The notes: generated by a model from the letters alone, not told the origin. A stretch of 20,682 bases of DNA from Nanobdellota archaeon (GCA_018818465.1 JAHIRU010000029.1:1-20682); one strand, 5' to 3'; shown: positions 5,766 to 13,577, counted from the stretch's first letter. Program-made: numbers and translations.

Positions 5766-6603
5766 TCAAAAATAATAAACCCAGCCCAGGTAGAGGATGT
5801 AGTTCAGGCTCTTGTAGATTCCGACAGGGTAATCGAGTATTGTCCATATTATCTCATAATTGGCGCTTGATCCACTACCCTGCCCGTATCCTATTATGAA
5901 GCTTTCAAGCACGTAGCAGTTTGTCTGGTTTATTGTTATGTTGCCTCTCGCATGGAAGTTTATTATTCCCTGTTGTGTGGACATCATGGATTTGCACATT
6001 CCTGTTGAGCTTCTTACAACATATTTCTCATCCGGCTTCAGCCCTGTTACTATGTGATGAGATTCTGTGTCATCACCCAATGCAGAAATGTTGTAGTACA
6101 GCGCAATTATGTTCACTGTTCCGTTCTTGCTGAACATGACTAGGTCTGTACCAACCAGAGAGCCGTACATGAGATAGTCATGGTCTTCTATTAAATAACT
6201 GTCATCTATTGTTTCAGCAGATGAGCTGACATACAGGGCATTGAGGAAGTACTCCCTTGATTTTGAGCCGTTGGCTGTTATCTCCACGCGCCAGGTGCCT
6301 GGTTCATTGGGTGGTTCTTGTGGTGGTGTATCCGTATATATAATTGCCTTCAGAATCATAACATAAAGGATAATCTTTATTTCTTATCAAAAATCTATTA
6401 TCAGAATCACCAACACTCGCCATAGTCTTGTTGGTCGGCAACAATGTCTTAATTGTTATTTTCGACTGGTTGTAAACACTTGTTGTTATATTGTTTATTG
6501 GATCTATTGTCGGCTCGTTTATTGTGTGCATTACCCACGTCTTCTCAAAGCTTGTGTTTGTAACATTAACTATATCAAATACAACAAACAATGAAGGCGT
6601 CAT
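5766..6603 (-). pseudogene. Heparinase II/III-like protein, C-terminal fragment with frameshift
   Basis: Two overlapping minus-strand frames encode consecutive parts of one protein. The first (6603 down to 6304) contains LFVVFDIVNVTNTSFEKTWV and HTINEPTI followed by KTLLPTN, typical of the C-terminal beta-sandwich of heparinase II/III-like polysaccharide lyases. The second (to 5766) continues with PPNEPGTWRVEI and GLKPDEKYVV. The switch falls at a TATATATA run (6335-6342): adding one TA unit would join the frames as EGNYIYTDTPPQEPPNEPGTW. The catalytic N-terminal domain is missing; two in-frame TAG stops lie directly before the first ATG. The region looks more GC-rich than its neighbours, consistent with transfer. 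It is most likely a dead fragment. A sequencing error at the TA run could explain the frameshift but not the missing front half. Confidence 0.72.
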
Positions 6604-6764
6604 CTACTACAGCAGCGCATACAACAAGCCATGCTACTGCGACGGTTCGGAGTATAAGGGGTTTGATGGTGGAAGCTGTTAAACTAACTTAGAAGTGATA
6701 ATTGAAAAAATCTATCAAAATTTATTTGTTATCAAACTTAAATCTAAATCGACTAATTATATCT
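6604..6764. promoter_or_regulatory. Gene-poor stretch ending in a promoter for the alaS-like remnant
   Basis: From 6604 to about 6682 the plus strand is open and ends in a Cys-rich peptide (PCYCDGSEYKGFDGGSC then stop), possibly the tail of a lost gene. From 6690 the DNA becomes AT-rich. A TATA-like ACTTAAATC (6737-6745) lies about 20-28 bases before ATG 6765, the spacing seen at leaderless genes here. No other structure was found. Confidence 0.4.
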
Positions 6765-6836
6765 ATGTTCACTAAGGAATCGCTTAAGAAGAAGTTTTCT
6801 GACGATTTCGAAACCTTTATATATGTTCAAATCTAA
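6765..6836 (+). pseudogene. Displaced 5' end of an alaS gene (remnant)
   Basis: A 23-codon open frame starts MFTKESLKKKFS; the intact alaS further right starts MLRKEELKKKFS. Nine of these twelve residues are identical, in the same order and at the very start of both frames. Codon choice differs (about 24 of 36 bases match), so it is not a recent copy of the present alaS head. Similarity fades after residue 12-16, where an AAACCTTTATATATG promoter for the next gene begins, and a stop follows at 6834. It is preceded by a plausible leaderless promoter. I read it as the old start of alaS, cut off by insertion of the homing-endonuclease cassette. A chance short similarity is possible because the segment is short and lysine-rich. 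Confidence 0.55.
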
Positions 6837-6850
6837 CTATAAACAGGTGT
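6813..6850 (+). promoter_or_regulatory. Promoter and ribosome-binding site of the HTH/homing-endonuclease cassette
   Basis: AAACCTTTATATATG (6811-6825) contains a clear TATA box with an AA/CC-type upstream element, about 35-40 bases before the gene at 6858. AGGTG at 6846-6850 gives a ribosome-binding site seven bases before that ATG. It overlaps the end of the alaS-like remnant, so it marks the likely left edge of the inserted cassette. Confidence 0.55.
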
Positions 6851-6857
6851 TTATAAT

Positions 6858-7103
6858 ATGAGAAAAGAGCCTGTAAAACCAGAATTAATTGAGAAAATTT
6901 TAAATGAAATAAAGAAAAACCCAGATGGAATCTGGATAAGAAAACTTTCTAGAAAACTCAATGAACCGCTGGCAACTGTGTACAAATATGTGTTAAGAGA
7001 AGATTATTGTGGAAAATATATAACTACAGAAAAATCCCCACAAGAACTTGGTGGACACTTAATGGTTAAGATTAAGGGTGAAAATTTTGAAAAAATGTCA
7101 TGA
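6858..7103 (+). CDS. Winged-helix DNA-binding protein next to homing endonuclease
   Basis: An 81-residue protein with a winged-helix fold: helix 1 (PELIEKILNEIKKNP, 8-22), helix-turn-helix GIWIRKLSRKLNEPLATVYKYVLRE (24-48), then a wing with YITTEKSP and GHLMVKIKG. This resembles archaeal MarR/DprA-type winged helices found beside LAGLIDADG genes, but the exact family is not recognised. Its stop is two bases before the ATG of the endonuclease gene, or it overlaps if that gene starts at GTG 7078, so the two are one operon. A likely job is control of the endonuclease operon or DNA binding with it; this comes from context only. Confidence 0.7.
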   Translation: MRKEPVKPELIEKILNEIKKNPDGIWIRKLSRKLNEPLATVYKYVLREDYCGKYITTEKSPQELGGHLMVKIKGENFEKMS

Positions 7104-7104
7104 G

Positions 7105-8223
7105 ATGAAAGAAGTTGGTTTATGGGATTTGCCTGAAGATAAGGTGTATGTGAAGATAAAACGCTCATATAGAATTGCTTTTTTTAATTATGCTATTAAA
7201 ACAGTTGGAGGTGTGACAAAATTAGCTAATACCCTTAACATTAAAAGCGTTAGAAACTTGTATAGTTATAAAAATGCTGAACTGTTCACACCTCTTAGAA
7301 TTATTAAAAAAATGTTATCCTTATTTTCAAAACACAAAAAATCATATTTTATAAAGAACATTGAGAAAAATATAGAAAAAATAAAAACAAAAAACGGTTC
7401 CAAACCAATTAAAAATCCTAAACTACCAATAAAAAACTCACCAATGTTGTGTGGAATAACTGGACATATTATAGGTGATGGTGGTATATACAATCTTAAT
7501 GGCACCTTTATCGTACATTATTCAAACAACTCTCAATTTCTTGTGAACCAATTTAAAAAATATATATTAGATGTTTTTGGAGATATTGAAATATACGAAT
7601 TTTATAACAAAAGAAAAAAAGCATATAGAATTACAGTCCCATCTATCATAGGCCTCATATTATCAATATTCTTAAGAAATCAAAATGGAGATTCAAAACA
7701 TATACCAGAAATGGTTTTGCATTCTAATAAAACATATAAAGCTTTCTTTTTAAGGGCGTTATTTGATGATGAAGGAGGTATGAATGGCCGAGCAATTAAT
7801 ATAGGAATGAGTAATAGGAATGTTATAAGAAAAACTAAAAAAATGTTAGAGGAATTTAGAATTAAGCCTGGAAAAACAAACAAAAGAAAGCTTAATAAAA
7901 ATTTCTATAATTTTAATATTACTGGAAGACACGATTTAGAGCGTTTTGCTAGAGGAATAGGTTTCAATCACCCCGAAAAGAAAGAAAAGTTAACAGTTCT
8001 ACTTAAAAATTATAAAATAGATAGATACAAAAAAGGGGAAATGGAAAAAGTTATATTGGGTTTATTATCAAAAAATATACAAATGGATATTTATGAAATA
8101 TCCAAAAAAATAAAAAGAAAGCCACAACATAGAATAAGAAAAAAATTAATAACAATGGAAAAAAAGAATATGATAAAATCAAAAACAGGAAAATTCTATA
8201 AAAAGATATATCATCTAAATTGA
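7105..8223 (+). CDS. Free-standing LAGLIDADG homing endonuclease
   Basis: About 372 residues from ATG 7105; a GTG at 7078 would add nine and overlap the upstream gene. Two LAGLIDADG motifs are seen: LCGITGHIIGDGG (residues 124-136 counted from 7078) and AFFLRALFDDEGG (222-234), each ending in the acidic residue that binds catalytic metal. They are about 98 residues apart, so this is a single-chain, two-repeat enzyme. The N-terminal part has an HTH-like segment (GGVTKLANTLNIKSVRNLYSYKN), and the C-terminus looks like a winged helix (about 326-381). Such enzymes cut a long DNA site and spread their gene by repair. There are no intein splice motifs and no host gene around it. It lies between an alaS-like remnant and alaS. 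The gene is strikingly A-rich compared with neighbours. Confidence 0.88.
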   Translation: MKEVGLWDLPEDKVYVKIKRSYRIAFFNYAIKTVGGVTKLANTLNIKSVRNLYSYKNAELFTPLRIIKKMLSLFSKHKKSYFIKNIEKNIEKIKTKNGSKPIKNPKLPIKNSPMLCGITGHIIGDGGIYNLNGTFIVHYSNNSQFLVNQFKKYILDVFGDIEIYEFYNKRKKAYRITVPSIIGLILSIFLRNQNGDSKHIPEMVLHSNKTYKAFFLRALFDDEGGMNGRAINIGMSNRNVIRKTKKMLEEFRIKPGKTNKRKLNKNFYNFNITGRHDLERFARGIGFNHPEKKEKLTVLLKNYKIDRYKKGEMEKVILGLLSKNIQMDIYEISKKIKRKPQHRIRKKLITMEKKNMIKSKTGKFYKKIYHLN

Positions 8224-8230
8224 TTAGGTT
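8195..8230 (+). promoter_or_regulatory. Possible alaS promoter inside the endonuclease 3' end
   Basis: TCTATAAAAAGATATA (8195-8210) is TATA-like and lies about 27-42 bases before ATG 8237, with AGGTTGTG (8226-8233) as a ribosome-binding site. If used, alaS keeps its own promoter despite the upstream cassette. The spacing fits; nothing else supports it. Confidence 0.35.
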
Positions 8231-8236
8231 GTGAAT

Positions 8237-11176
8237 ATGTTAAGAAAAGAGGAATTAAAAAAGAAATTTTCTGCAAACACGAATAAGTATTACAATGTAG
8301 GACTTTTTAAAGAAAAAGGATTTGTTCGCAAGAAATGTTCTTGCGGAAAACATTTCTGGACTCTGGATAATGATAGAAAGACATGTGAGGATTCTTCTTG
8401 TGAAAATTATAGTTTCATAGGTAAACCTGTTACAAAAGGAAAATGGAATTATGTTGAGATGTGGAACCTTTTTGAGAAGTTTTTCAAAAAAAATGGTCAT
8501 GCTTCGATAAAGAGATATCCGGTAATCGATAGATGGCGTCCTGATCTGTTCTTTACTATAGCATCAATACAAAATTTTCAACGCATAGATAAAGGTAAAA
8601 TGGTGATGGAATATCCTTCTGATCCATTAATAGTACCTCAAGTTTGTTTAAGGTTTTCAGATATAGTTAATGTTGGTGTGACAGGAAGGCATCACACTTC
8701 GTTTATGATGCCTGGACAACACTCTTTTGGCAACTATTGGAAGGACAGATGCATAGAACTAAATTTTGAATTTCTAACAAAATCAATGGGAATTCCTGAG
8801 AAAGAATTAACTTACATAGAAGATGTGTGGTCAATGCCCGACTTCTCGCAATTTGGGCCATCTCTTGAAACAATGCATCGTGGACTTGAATTAGTAAATT
8901 CTGTGTTTTCTCAATTCACAAAAAAAGGAAATTCTTATAAAGAACTTTCTCAGAAAGTCGTGGATGTTGGCTGGGGTCATGAGAGATTATTATGGATTTC
9001 ACACGGAACATCAACAGGATATGATGCTGTTTTCGGTCCTGTTATAGAATGGATGAAAAAACAGACAGGTTTTCATGATGATGATCTATTCAAACGGTAT
9101 TCTCTGATTGCAGGTAATCTGAATTACGACGAGGTCTCAAACATAAAAAAAGCCAAGGAACAGATAGCAGAAAAATTAGGCGTTTCTACAAAAGAACTTG
9201 CAAACGTTGTTGAACCAATACAAGCTTTGTATGCAGTAGCCGATCATACAAAGAGCCTATTGTTTGCTGTTTCAGACGGTGGTATACCATCTAATGTGGG
9301 TGGTGGTTACAATCTTAGAGTTATTTTAAGAAGAGCACTTTCATTCTTAGATCAATATTCATTTGATTTTGATCTCGGAGATGTATCATCAAAGCATGTC
9401 AAACACCTGAAAAAAATGTTCCCAGAACTAGGCGAGGGACTAGAACCACTTATGAAAATACTGGATATTGAAAAGGAAAAATATTCCAGCACAATGAACA
9501 GAGCGCATTCAATGATACAAAAAGAATTGGAAAGCGGAAAGAAATTAGATAGGGATTATCTTACACAACTATACGTTTCAAATGGCATAACACCAGAGCT
9601 TGTGGAAAAAGTTGCAAAGGAAAAAAACATAGATTTCCAAACACCTGAAGATTTCTACGTTTCAATAACATCGAAGCATATGAAAGAGGAAAAGGAAGAA
9701 CAATTCAAATTCGATGTAAGCATGATCAAACCAACAGAACCGCTTTATTATCAAGATTCTTACAAAAGGGAATTTGATGCAAAGGTTCTGAAAATTTTTA
9801 GTGACAAAGAGCATCGCTGGGCAGTTTTGGATAAAACGCTTTTCTATGCAGAGGGCGGAGGACAGCCTGGTGATAAGGGTATTCTAGAAATTGGCGATAA
9901 GAAGATAGAAATTTTGGATACTCAGAAAAAGGAAGGTGTAATTTTACACAAAACCAATTCCAAGGACGTTAAAGAAGGACAGAAAGTTCATGGAATTATT
10001 GATTGGAATCATCGTTATCAGCTAATGAAAATGCACACAACAACACACCTGGTCGCAGGTGCTGTGCGTAGCGTTATTGGTCCACATATATGGCAAGCCG
10101 GTGCAAAAAAAGACATTAAAAAATCCAGAATAGATCTAACACATTATCTTCCTTTTACACAAAAAGAAATAGAGTTGATAGAAAGAAAGGTGAATGATGC
10201 AATAAAAGATAAAATGAAAGTTAATGTGCAGACACTTCCTCGAGGCATGGCTGAACAAAAATATGGTTTTGTTTTATATCAAGGAGGAGCTTCTCCTGGT
10301 AAAGAGATAAGAGTAGTTAAGGTTGGTGACAACGGTTTTGATGTTGAAGCATGTAGTGGAACACATGTAAAAAACGCAGAAGAGATTGAAAAAATAAAAA
10401 TAATTCGTCATGAAAGAGTGCAGGACGGTGTTAACCGTTTAGAGTACACCTGCGGTGAAGAAGCTAAAAAATTCATAAAAGAACAGGAAAATCTGATGGA
10501 TAAGGTTTTAGGAACAATATCCAGCATATCCATTTTCAAACCATCTATACACGCAATTAAAGGATCCCTGGAAAAAGATCCTGGCAAAACTTCAATAGAA
10601 ATCCAAGAAGCATCAAAAGTCTTTTCAGTAGAATCGCAACAATTGGAAAAAACTATTGAAAGGTTTATTGATGAAATAATGAAATCTCATGAAATATTGA
10701 ACAACACAAGACAGCAATTAAGCAAGAGAACAAAGGAGATAGATGAGGAACAGTTCTTCAGAGAAGTGTTTAAGAAAAAACCAGAAACATTACAAGAGCT
10801 CTGTGGATTAATTTTTGTTTTATGGAAAGAACAGAAAAAATACCAAGAAAATATAATCAGGAGCATGGCAGAAGATAAGGCAGAAGCTTTGATGAAAAAG
10901 GCAAGGGATGGCAACATTTTTGAGATAGTTTCTGGAAACAGAGAAGAACTAATAGAGATAGTTAATAAGGTTATTAATAAAAACCCTTCATCCACAATAG
11001 TTCTTTCAAACCAGCTTGGCGACATAGTTGCAATGAGCAAAACAAAGGATGCTGGTAAAATACTTCAAGACATCTGTAATAGAGCAAGTGGACATGGTGG
11101 TGGAACAAAAGAGTTCGCTCAGGGCAAGGCAAAACTTGCAAAACTTCTAAAAGTTTTGCCTGAATACAAAATTTAA
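8237..11176 (+). CDS. alaS: Alanyl-tRNA synthetase
   Basis: A 979-residue class II synthetase that charges tRNA-Ala and edits misacylated Ser/Gly. The N-terminus has the archaeal zinc-like Cys cluster (KKCSCGKHFWTLDND...CEDSSCENYSF), then the catalytic core with RWRPDLFFTIASIQNFQ (motif 2 region) and VTGRHHTSFMM. The editing domain shows HTTTH (residues 600-604) and CSGTH (706-710), the metal-binding set. The C-terminal dimerisation domain ends with GGGTKEFAQGKAKLAKLL. It is somewhat longer than typical archaeal AlaRS. I chose ATG 8237 rather than GTG 8231 because it gives MLRKEELKKKFS, as in the upstream remnant. Its stop abuts the stop of the next, convergent gene. Confidence 0.96.
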   Translation: MLRKEELKKKFSANTNKYYNVGLFKEKGFVRKKCSCGKHFWTLDNDRKTCEDSSCENYSFIGKPVTKGKWNYVEMWNLFEKFFKKNGHASIKRYPVIDRWRPDLFFTIASIQNFQRIDKGKMVMEYPSDPLIVPQVCLRFSDIVNVGVTGRHHTSFMMPGQHSFGNYWKDRCIELNFEFLTKSMGIPEKELTYIEDVWSMPDFSQFGPSLETMHRGLELVNSVFSQFTKKGNSYKELSQKVVDVGWGHERLLWISHGTSTGYDAVFGPVIEWMKKQTGFHDDDLFKRYSLIAGNLNYDEVSNIKKAKEQIAEKLGVSTKELANVVEPIQALYAVADHTKSLLFAVSDGGIPSNVGGGYNLRVILRRALSFLDQYSFDFDLGDVSSKHVKHLKKMFPELGEGLEPLMKILDIEKEKYSSTMNRAHSMIQKELESGKKLDRDYLTQLYVSNGITPELVEKVAKEKNIDFQTPEDFYVSITSKHMKEEKEEQFKFDVSMIKPTEPLYYQDSYKREFDAKVLKIFSDKEHRWAVLDKTLFYAEGGGQPGDKGILEIGDKKIEILDTQKKEGVILHKTNSKDVKEGQKVHGIIDWNHRYQLMKMHTTTHLVAGAVRSVIGPHIWQAGAKKDIKKSRIDLTHYLPFTQKEIELIERKVNDAIKDKMKVNVQTLPRGMAEQKYGFVLYQGGASPGKEIRVVKVGDNGFDVEACSGTHVKNAEEIEKIKIIRHERVQDGVNRLEYTCGEEAKKFIKEQENLMDKVLGTISSISIFKPSIHAIKGSLEKDPGKTSIEIQEASKVFSVESQQLEKTIERFIDEIMKSHEILNNTRQQLSKRTKEIDEEQFFREVFKKKPETLQELCGLIFVLWKEQKKYQENIIRSMAEDKAEALMKKARDGNIFEIVSGNREELIEIVNKVINKNPSSTIVLSNQLGDIVAMSKTKDAGKILQDICNRASGHGGGTKEFAQGKAKLAKLLKVLPEYKI

Positions 11177-11608
11177 TTACAAATAACATTCCTTTGGTTT
11201 GACGTAAGCTCTTTCGCACAATTCTATGAATAGATTTTCTTCAGTTATTTCGCCTTCAAAATCTATGATTTTTCCTTCTCCATTAACCACGCCAACTATT
11301 TCTAATTTTGTTGTATTTGATTCAATTTCATTCAAGACAACAAAATCCTTCACTTTATTCGCAAAGATTTCTAGTGTTATTTTTTCATCTAGATTATTTT
11401 GACTTGTTGAATCGTAATAGTATCTAAATATTGTTCTACCGTTTTGCAAAAGAAAAACAATATCACTGCCTGACATTTCACCGTTGTAAATATGCGGTAT
11501 TTCTGGTGTAGTTGGCTGGTCAGGTATTACACTAACAAGTGCAAAACCAACAACAGAAAACAACATTATGAGTCCAATGAAAATTGCACCAATTCTTTCC
11601 TTCATCAT
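11177..11608 (-). CDS. Membrane-anchored protein of unknown function
   Basis: A 143-residue protein with a basic start (MMKERIG) and one hydrophobic segment at about 7-28, likely an uncleaved signal anchor, then a Pro-rich linker (PDQPTTPEIP) and an outside domain of about 100 residues with beta-strand-like alternation. Two Cys lie near the end (CERAYVKPKEC), which could form a disulfide. No family is recognised. It faces alaS with abutting stop codons. Its ATG follows GGAAGGTAATCGATT, a fair ribosome-binding site, and on its strand a TTTATAGC TATA box overlaps the palindrome at 11643-11674. Confidence 0.7.
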   Translation of the reverse strand: MMKERIGAIFIGLIMLFSVVGFALVSVIPDQPTTPEIPHIYNGEMSGSDIVFLLQNGRTIFRYYYDSTSQNNLDEKITLEIFANKVKDFVVLNEIESNTTKLEIVGVVNGEGKIIDFEGEITEENLFIELCERAYVKPKECYL

Positions 11609-11642
11609 AATCGATTACCTTCCATATTTGTTAACTGTTTGA

Positions 11643-11674
11643 AGATGGCTATAAACAATCAATATAAGCCATCT
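11643..11674. promoter_or_regulatory. Palindrome between divergent genes (possible operator)
   Basis: AGATGGCT (11643-11650) and AGCCATCT (11667-11674) form an 8-bp inverted repeat with a 16-base spacer. It lies between two divergent genes and overlaps a TATA-like element for the minus-strand one, so a regulator bound here could block that promoter. As RNA it could also fold, but no gene ends here, so a terminator is unlikely. Confidence 0.4.
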
Positions 11675-11733
11675 AACTATGTAATACATTAATTTACGTT
11701 GAATATTAATAAACAATAATTAAAAATCTATGT

Positions 11734-11781
11734 AAGGATGATAGCATGATTGTCAATAAGGATGATAGTATGATTGTCAAA
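11734..11781 (+). repeat. 24-bp tandem duplication of a start region
   Basis: Two adjacent 24-base units (11734-11757 and 11758-11781) match at 22 of 24 positions. Each holds AAGGATGATAG followed by an ATG (11746 and 11770) in the same frame, so the PHP-domain gene has two consecutive ribosome-binding-site/start pairs. The differences are one C/T before the ATG and one T/A at the end. Confidence 0.8.
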
Positions 11782-12474
11782 AAATGGGAGAAATATAAGG
11801 AATACCTTGAGAATGGACTTTGGCATGTTCATACTAATTATACTGATGGAAAAAATACAGTTTTTGAAATGTGTCAAAAAGCACAAGAAAAGGGATTTCC
11901 AGCAATAATTTTCGCAGAGCATGTAAGAAAGACTTTAAATTATAATTTTGATGATTTCTTATCAGATATTGCTAAAGCAAGCGATAAATTGGATATAAAA
12001 GTCATACCAGGATGCGAAACATCTATAATGGATTCACAAGGAAACCTTGACATTTCCGAGGAAGTAGCAAAGAAAAGTGAAGTTGTGTTTGCATCCTTTC
12101 ATAGACCGGTTCAAAATTATGCAGATTACCTGCTTTCTGTAGTGAACATGTTAAAAAATCCCATAGTTGATGTATGGGCACACCCAAATATTATACCAAA
12201 AGGACTTTCATCTACGGGAGTGATGATTCCATTAGAACCGGGAATGACTGTAGAAGAATTGCAAACAATTATGACGCTAGCGGCAAAAAACAAAATTCTT
12301 ATAGAAAATAACATTCGTTATAAAACACCGAAAGATTTCATTGACATTGCAAAAATTCAAGGAGTAAGAGTCATAACTGCTTATGATGCTCATAGAGTAG
12401 GAGATTTAGATAATTTGGATGAATATAAAGGTAGTTATATTCCTAAAAACCAGTTCTCATTACCATTGGTATAA
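11746..12474 (+). CDS. PHP-domain metal-dependent hydrolase
   Basis: A 242-residue PHP-superfamily protein (219 + 23 if the second start at 11770 is used instead). Visible metal ligands are HVHTNYTDG (H27, H29, D34), FAEHV (E/H near 62), GCETS (E near 95), the FASFHRP His (about 116), VWAHPN (His about 145) and DAHR near the end. PHP enzymes use two or three metals to hydrolyse phosphate esters, as in histidinol phosphatase and trehalose/nucleotide phosphoesterases; the substrate here cannot be told. Its last 40 bases overlap, on the opposite strand, the end of the ATP-grasp gene. The first start codon is within a duplicated start region, so translation may begin at either ATG. Confidence 0.82.
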   Translation: MIVNKDDSMIVKKWEKYKEYLENGLWHVHTNYTDGKNTVFEMCQKAQEKGFPAIIFAEHVRKTLNYNFDDFLSDIAKASDKLDIKVIPGCETSIMDSQGNLDISEEVAKKSEVVFASFHRPVQNYADYLLSVVNMLKNPIVDVWAHPNIIPKGLSSTGVMIPLEPGMTVEELQTIMTLAAKNKILIENNIRYKTPKDFIDIAKIQGVRVITAYDAHRVGDLDNLDEYKGSYIPKNQFSLPLV

Positions 12475-13514
12475 ACCTCTTCCCAGAAGCGCTTCATTGT
12501 TGTGCCCCATTCTACGACAGGCTTTTTTACTTCTTCGCCTAAGGCGATCTTTGCTGAGAGCCATGGCATGTTTGCGCCTGCACCAACACAGGCAATGATT
12601 GTGCCTGAGAGGCGTGGATTGATTTCTATAAGTTTTGGTTTGCCGTCTTCGGAGAATTTGAACTGCATGTTTATACTGTAATTCAAATTAAGTTTTTTTG
12701 CAATCTTTTCTGCAGCTTCTATAAGTTCTTGATTCTGTTCAACATAAGCGATATATGATATACCTTGTCTTGTTTTTACTCTAACACGTGGTATTGCCAC
12801 AACAGGCTCACCATTATTCATGAGAATATCTAGGCTATATTCTTTATCTTCAAGACCACTCAGATATTCCATAACTAACATGTTTGGTAATCGGTAATCC
12901 TTTAGTATTTCCTTTGTTTCCTCAAGTGTTGTGAAAACACTCATTGGTTTTTCATTAAATAGAATGTCTGCTCTGTTAACACCAGGTTTCATTATCCTAA
13001 AACCACGCATACCGTGTGCTACTGCTGGTTTATAACAAACAGGCTTTTCTGGATAGCCAAGTTCTAATGCAGCTCTTTCTATAGCTTCAAGACTATCTAC
13101 AAATTTGAATTTTGGAGCATAACCAAATTCAGTTATAGCTTCATAACATTTTCCCTTATTTTGAGCTATCTTTAATGCTTCTGCATCAGAGAGAACAACT
13201 TTTACTCCTAGGGCTTCAAATTTGTCTCTATTTTCTGCAATAGGAACCAGCTCCGGTGTTACCCAGGAATATAACAGGTGCGGTTTTTCCTTTTCACATA
13301 TTTCAAGAAGTTTTGAAATGAATTCTGGCGATTTACCAGAAGGAATTATATAATGCTTGTCAGCTAGATGAAACCCATAAGCATCTTTATCCATGTCAGA
13401 AGTTACTATTTCTAGTTCTCTGTTTTCTTCTCTAGCTCCTATCCTGAAGCTTTTGAATATGCCGCGTGCTCCAGGAGCACCCCCACCAGTGGTGAAAATT
13501 TTCAATTTTTCCAT
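12435..13514 (-). CDS. ATP-grasp ligase (carbamoyl-phosphate-synthase-like)
   Basis: A 359-residue ATP-grasp protein. The N-terminal pre-ATP-grasp domain starts KIFTTGGGAPGARGIFKSF; the central part has QNKGKCYEAITEFG (about residues 117-130) and CYKPAVAHGMRGFRIM (about 159-174), the ATP-binding loop. LIEINPRLSGTI near residue 300 holds the metal-binding Glu and Asn. The family joins a carboxylate to an amine or other nucleophile with ATP. This subtype, resembling the carbamoyl-phosphate synthase large chain, often sits in surface polysaccharide loci. Substrate is unknown. The start at 13514 gives MEKLKIFTTGG and lies about 110 bases from the divergent PIG-L gene. Its 3' end overlaps the PHP gene by 40 bases, convergent. 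Confidence 0.85.
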   Translation of the reverse strand: MEKLKIFTTGGGAPGARGIFKSFRIGAREENRELEIVTSDMDKDAYGFHLADKHYIIPSGKSPEFISKLLEICEKEKPHLLYSWVTPELVPIAENRDKFEALGVKVVLSDAEALKIAQNKGKCYEAITEFGYAPKFKFVDSLEAIERAALELGYPEKPVCYKPAVAHGMRGFRIMKPGVNRADILFNEKPMSVFTTLEETKEILKDYRLPNMLVMEYLSGLEDKEYSLDILMNNGEPVVAIPRVRVKTRQGISYIAYVEQNQELIEAAEKIAKKLNLNYSINMQFKFSEDGKPKLIEINPRLSGTIIACVGAGANMPWLSAKIALGEEVKKPVVEWGTTMKRFWEEVYTNGNENWFLGI

Positions 13515-13554
13515 AAAATCACTGTTAATACAATCAATTTTAATAGTTTTGGAT

Positions 13555-13577
13555 TAAACCTTTTATAAAAAGGTTTA
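13555..13577. promoter_or_regulatory. 10-bp perfect inverted repeat around a TATA box
   Basis: TAAACCTTTT (13555-13564) and AAAAGGTTTA (13568-13577) flank a 3-base loop; the centre reads TTTTATAAAAA, a TATA-like core. It lies between the divergent ATP-grasp and PIG-L genes. Being symmetric, it could act as TATA box in both directions or as an operator. The arms TAAACCTTT/AAAGGTTTA are the same as in the hairpin after L12. Confidence 0.45.

Noticed and set aside
6765..6836. Leader peptide controlling alaS by attenuation
   Set aside because: It contains no Ala codons, lies 1.4 kb before alaS and ends next to another gene's promoter.
7105..8223. Intein or intron-encoded endonuclease
   Set aside because: No host protein is continuous across it and no splice-junction residues are seen; it has its own operon and start.
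6807..8280. Whole HTH/endonuclease cassette as a long intron joining the 6765 frame to alaS
   Set aside because: alaS has its own complete N-terminus at 8237 and only a 4-bp TTCG/CGAA match was found between the two edges; no BHB could be drawn.
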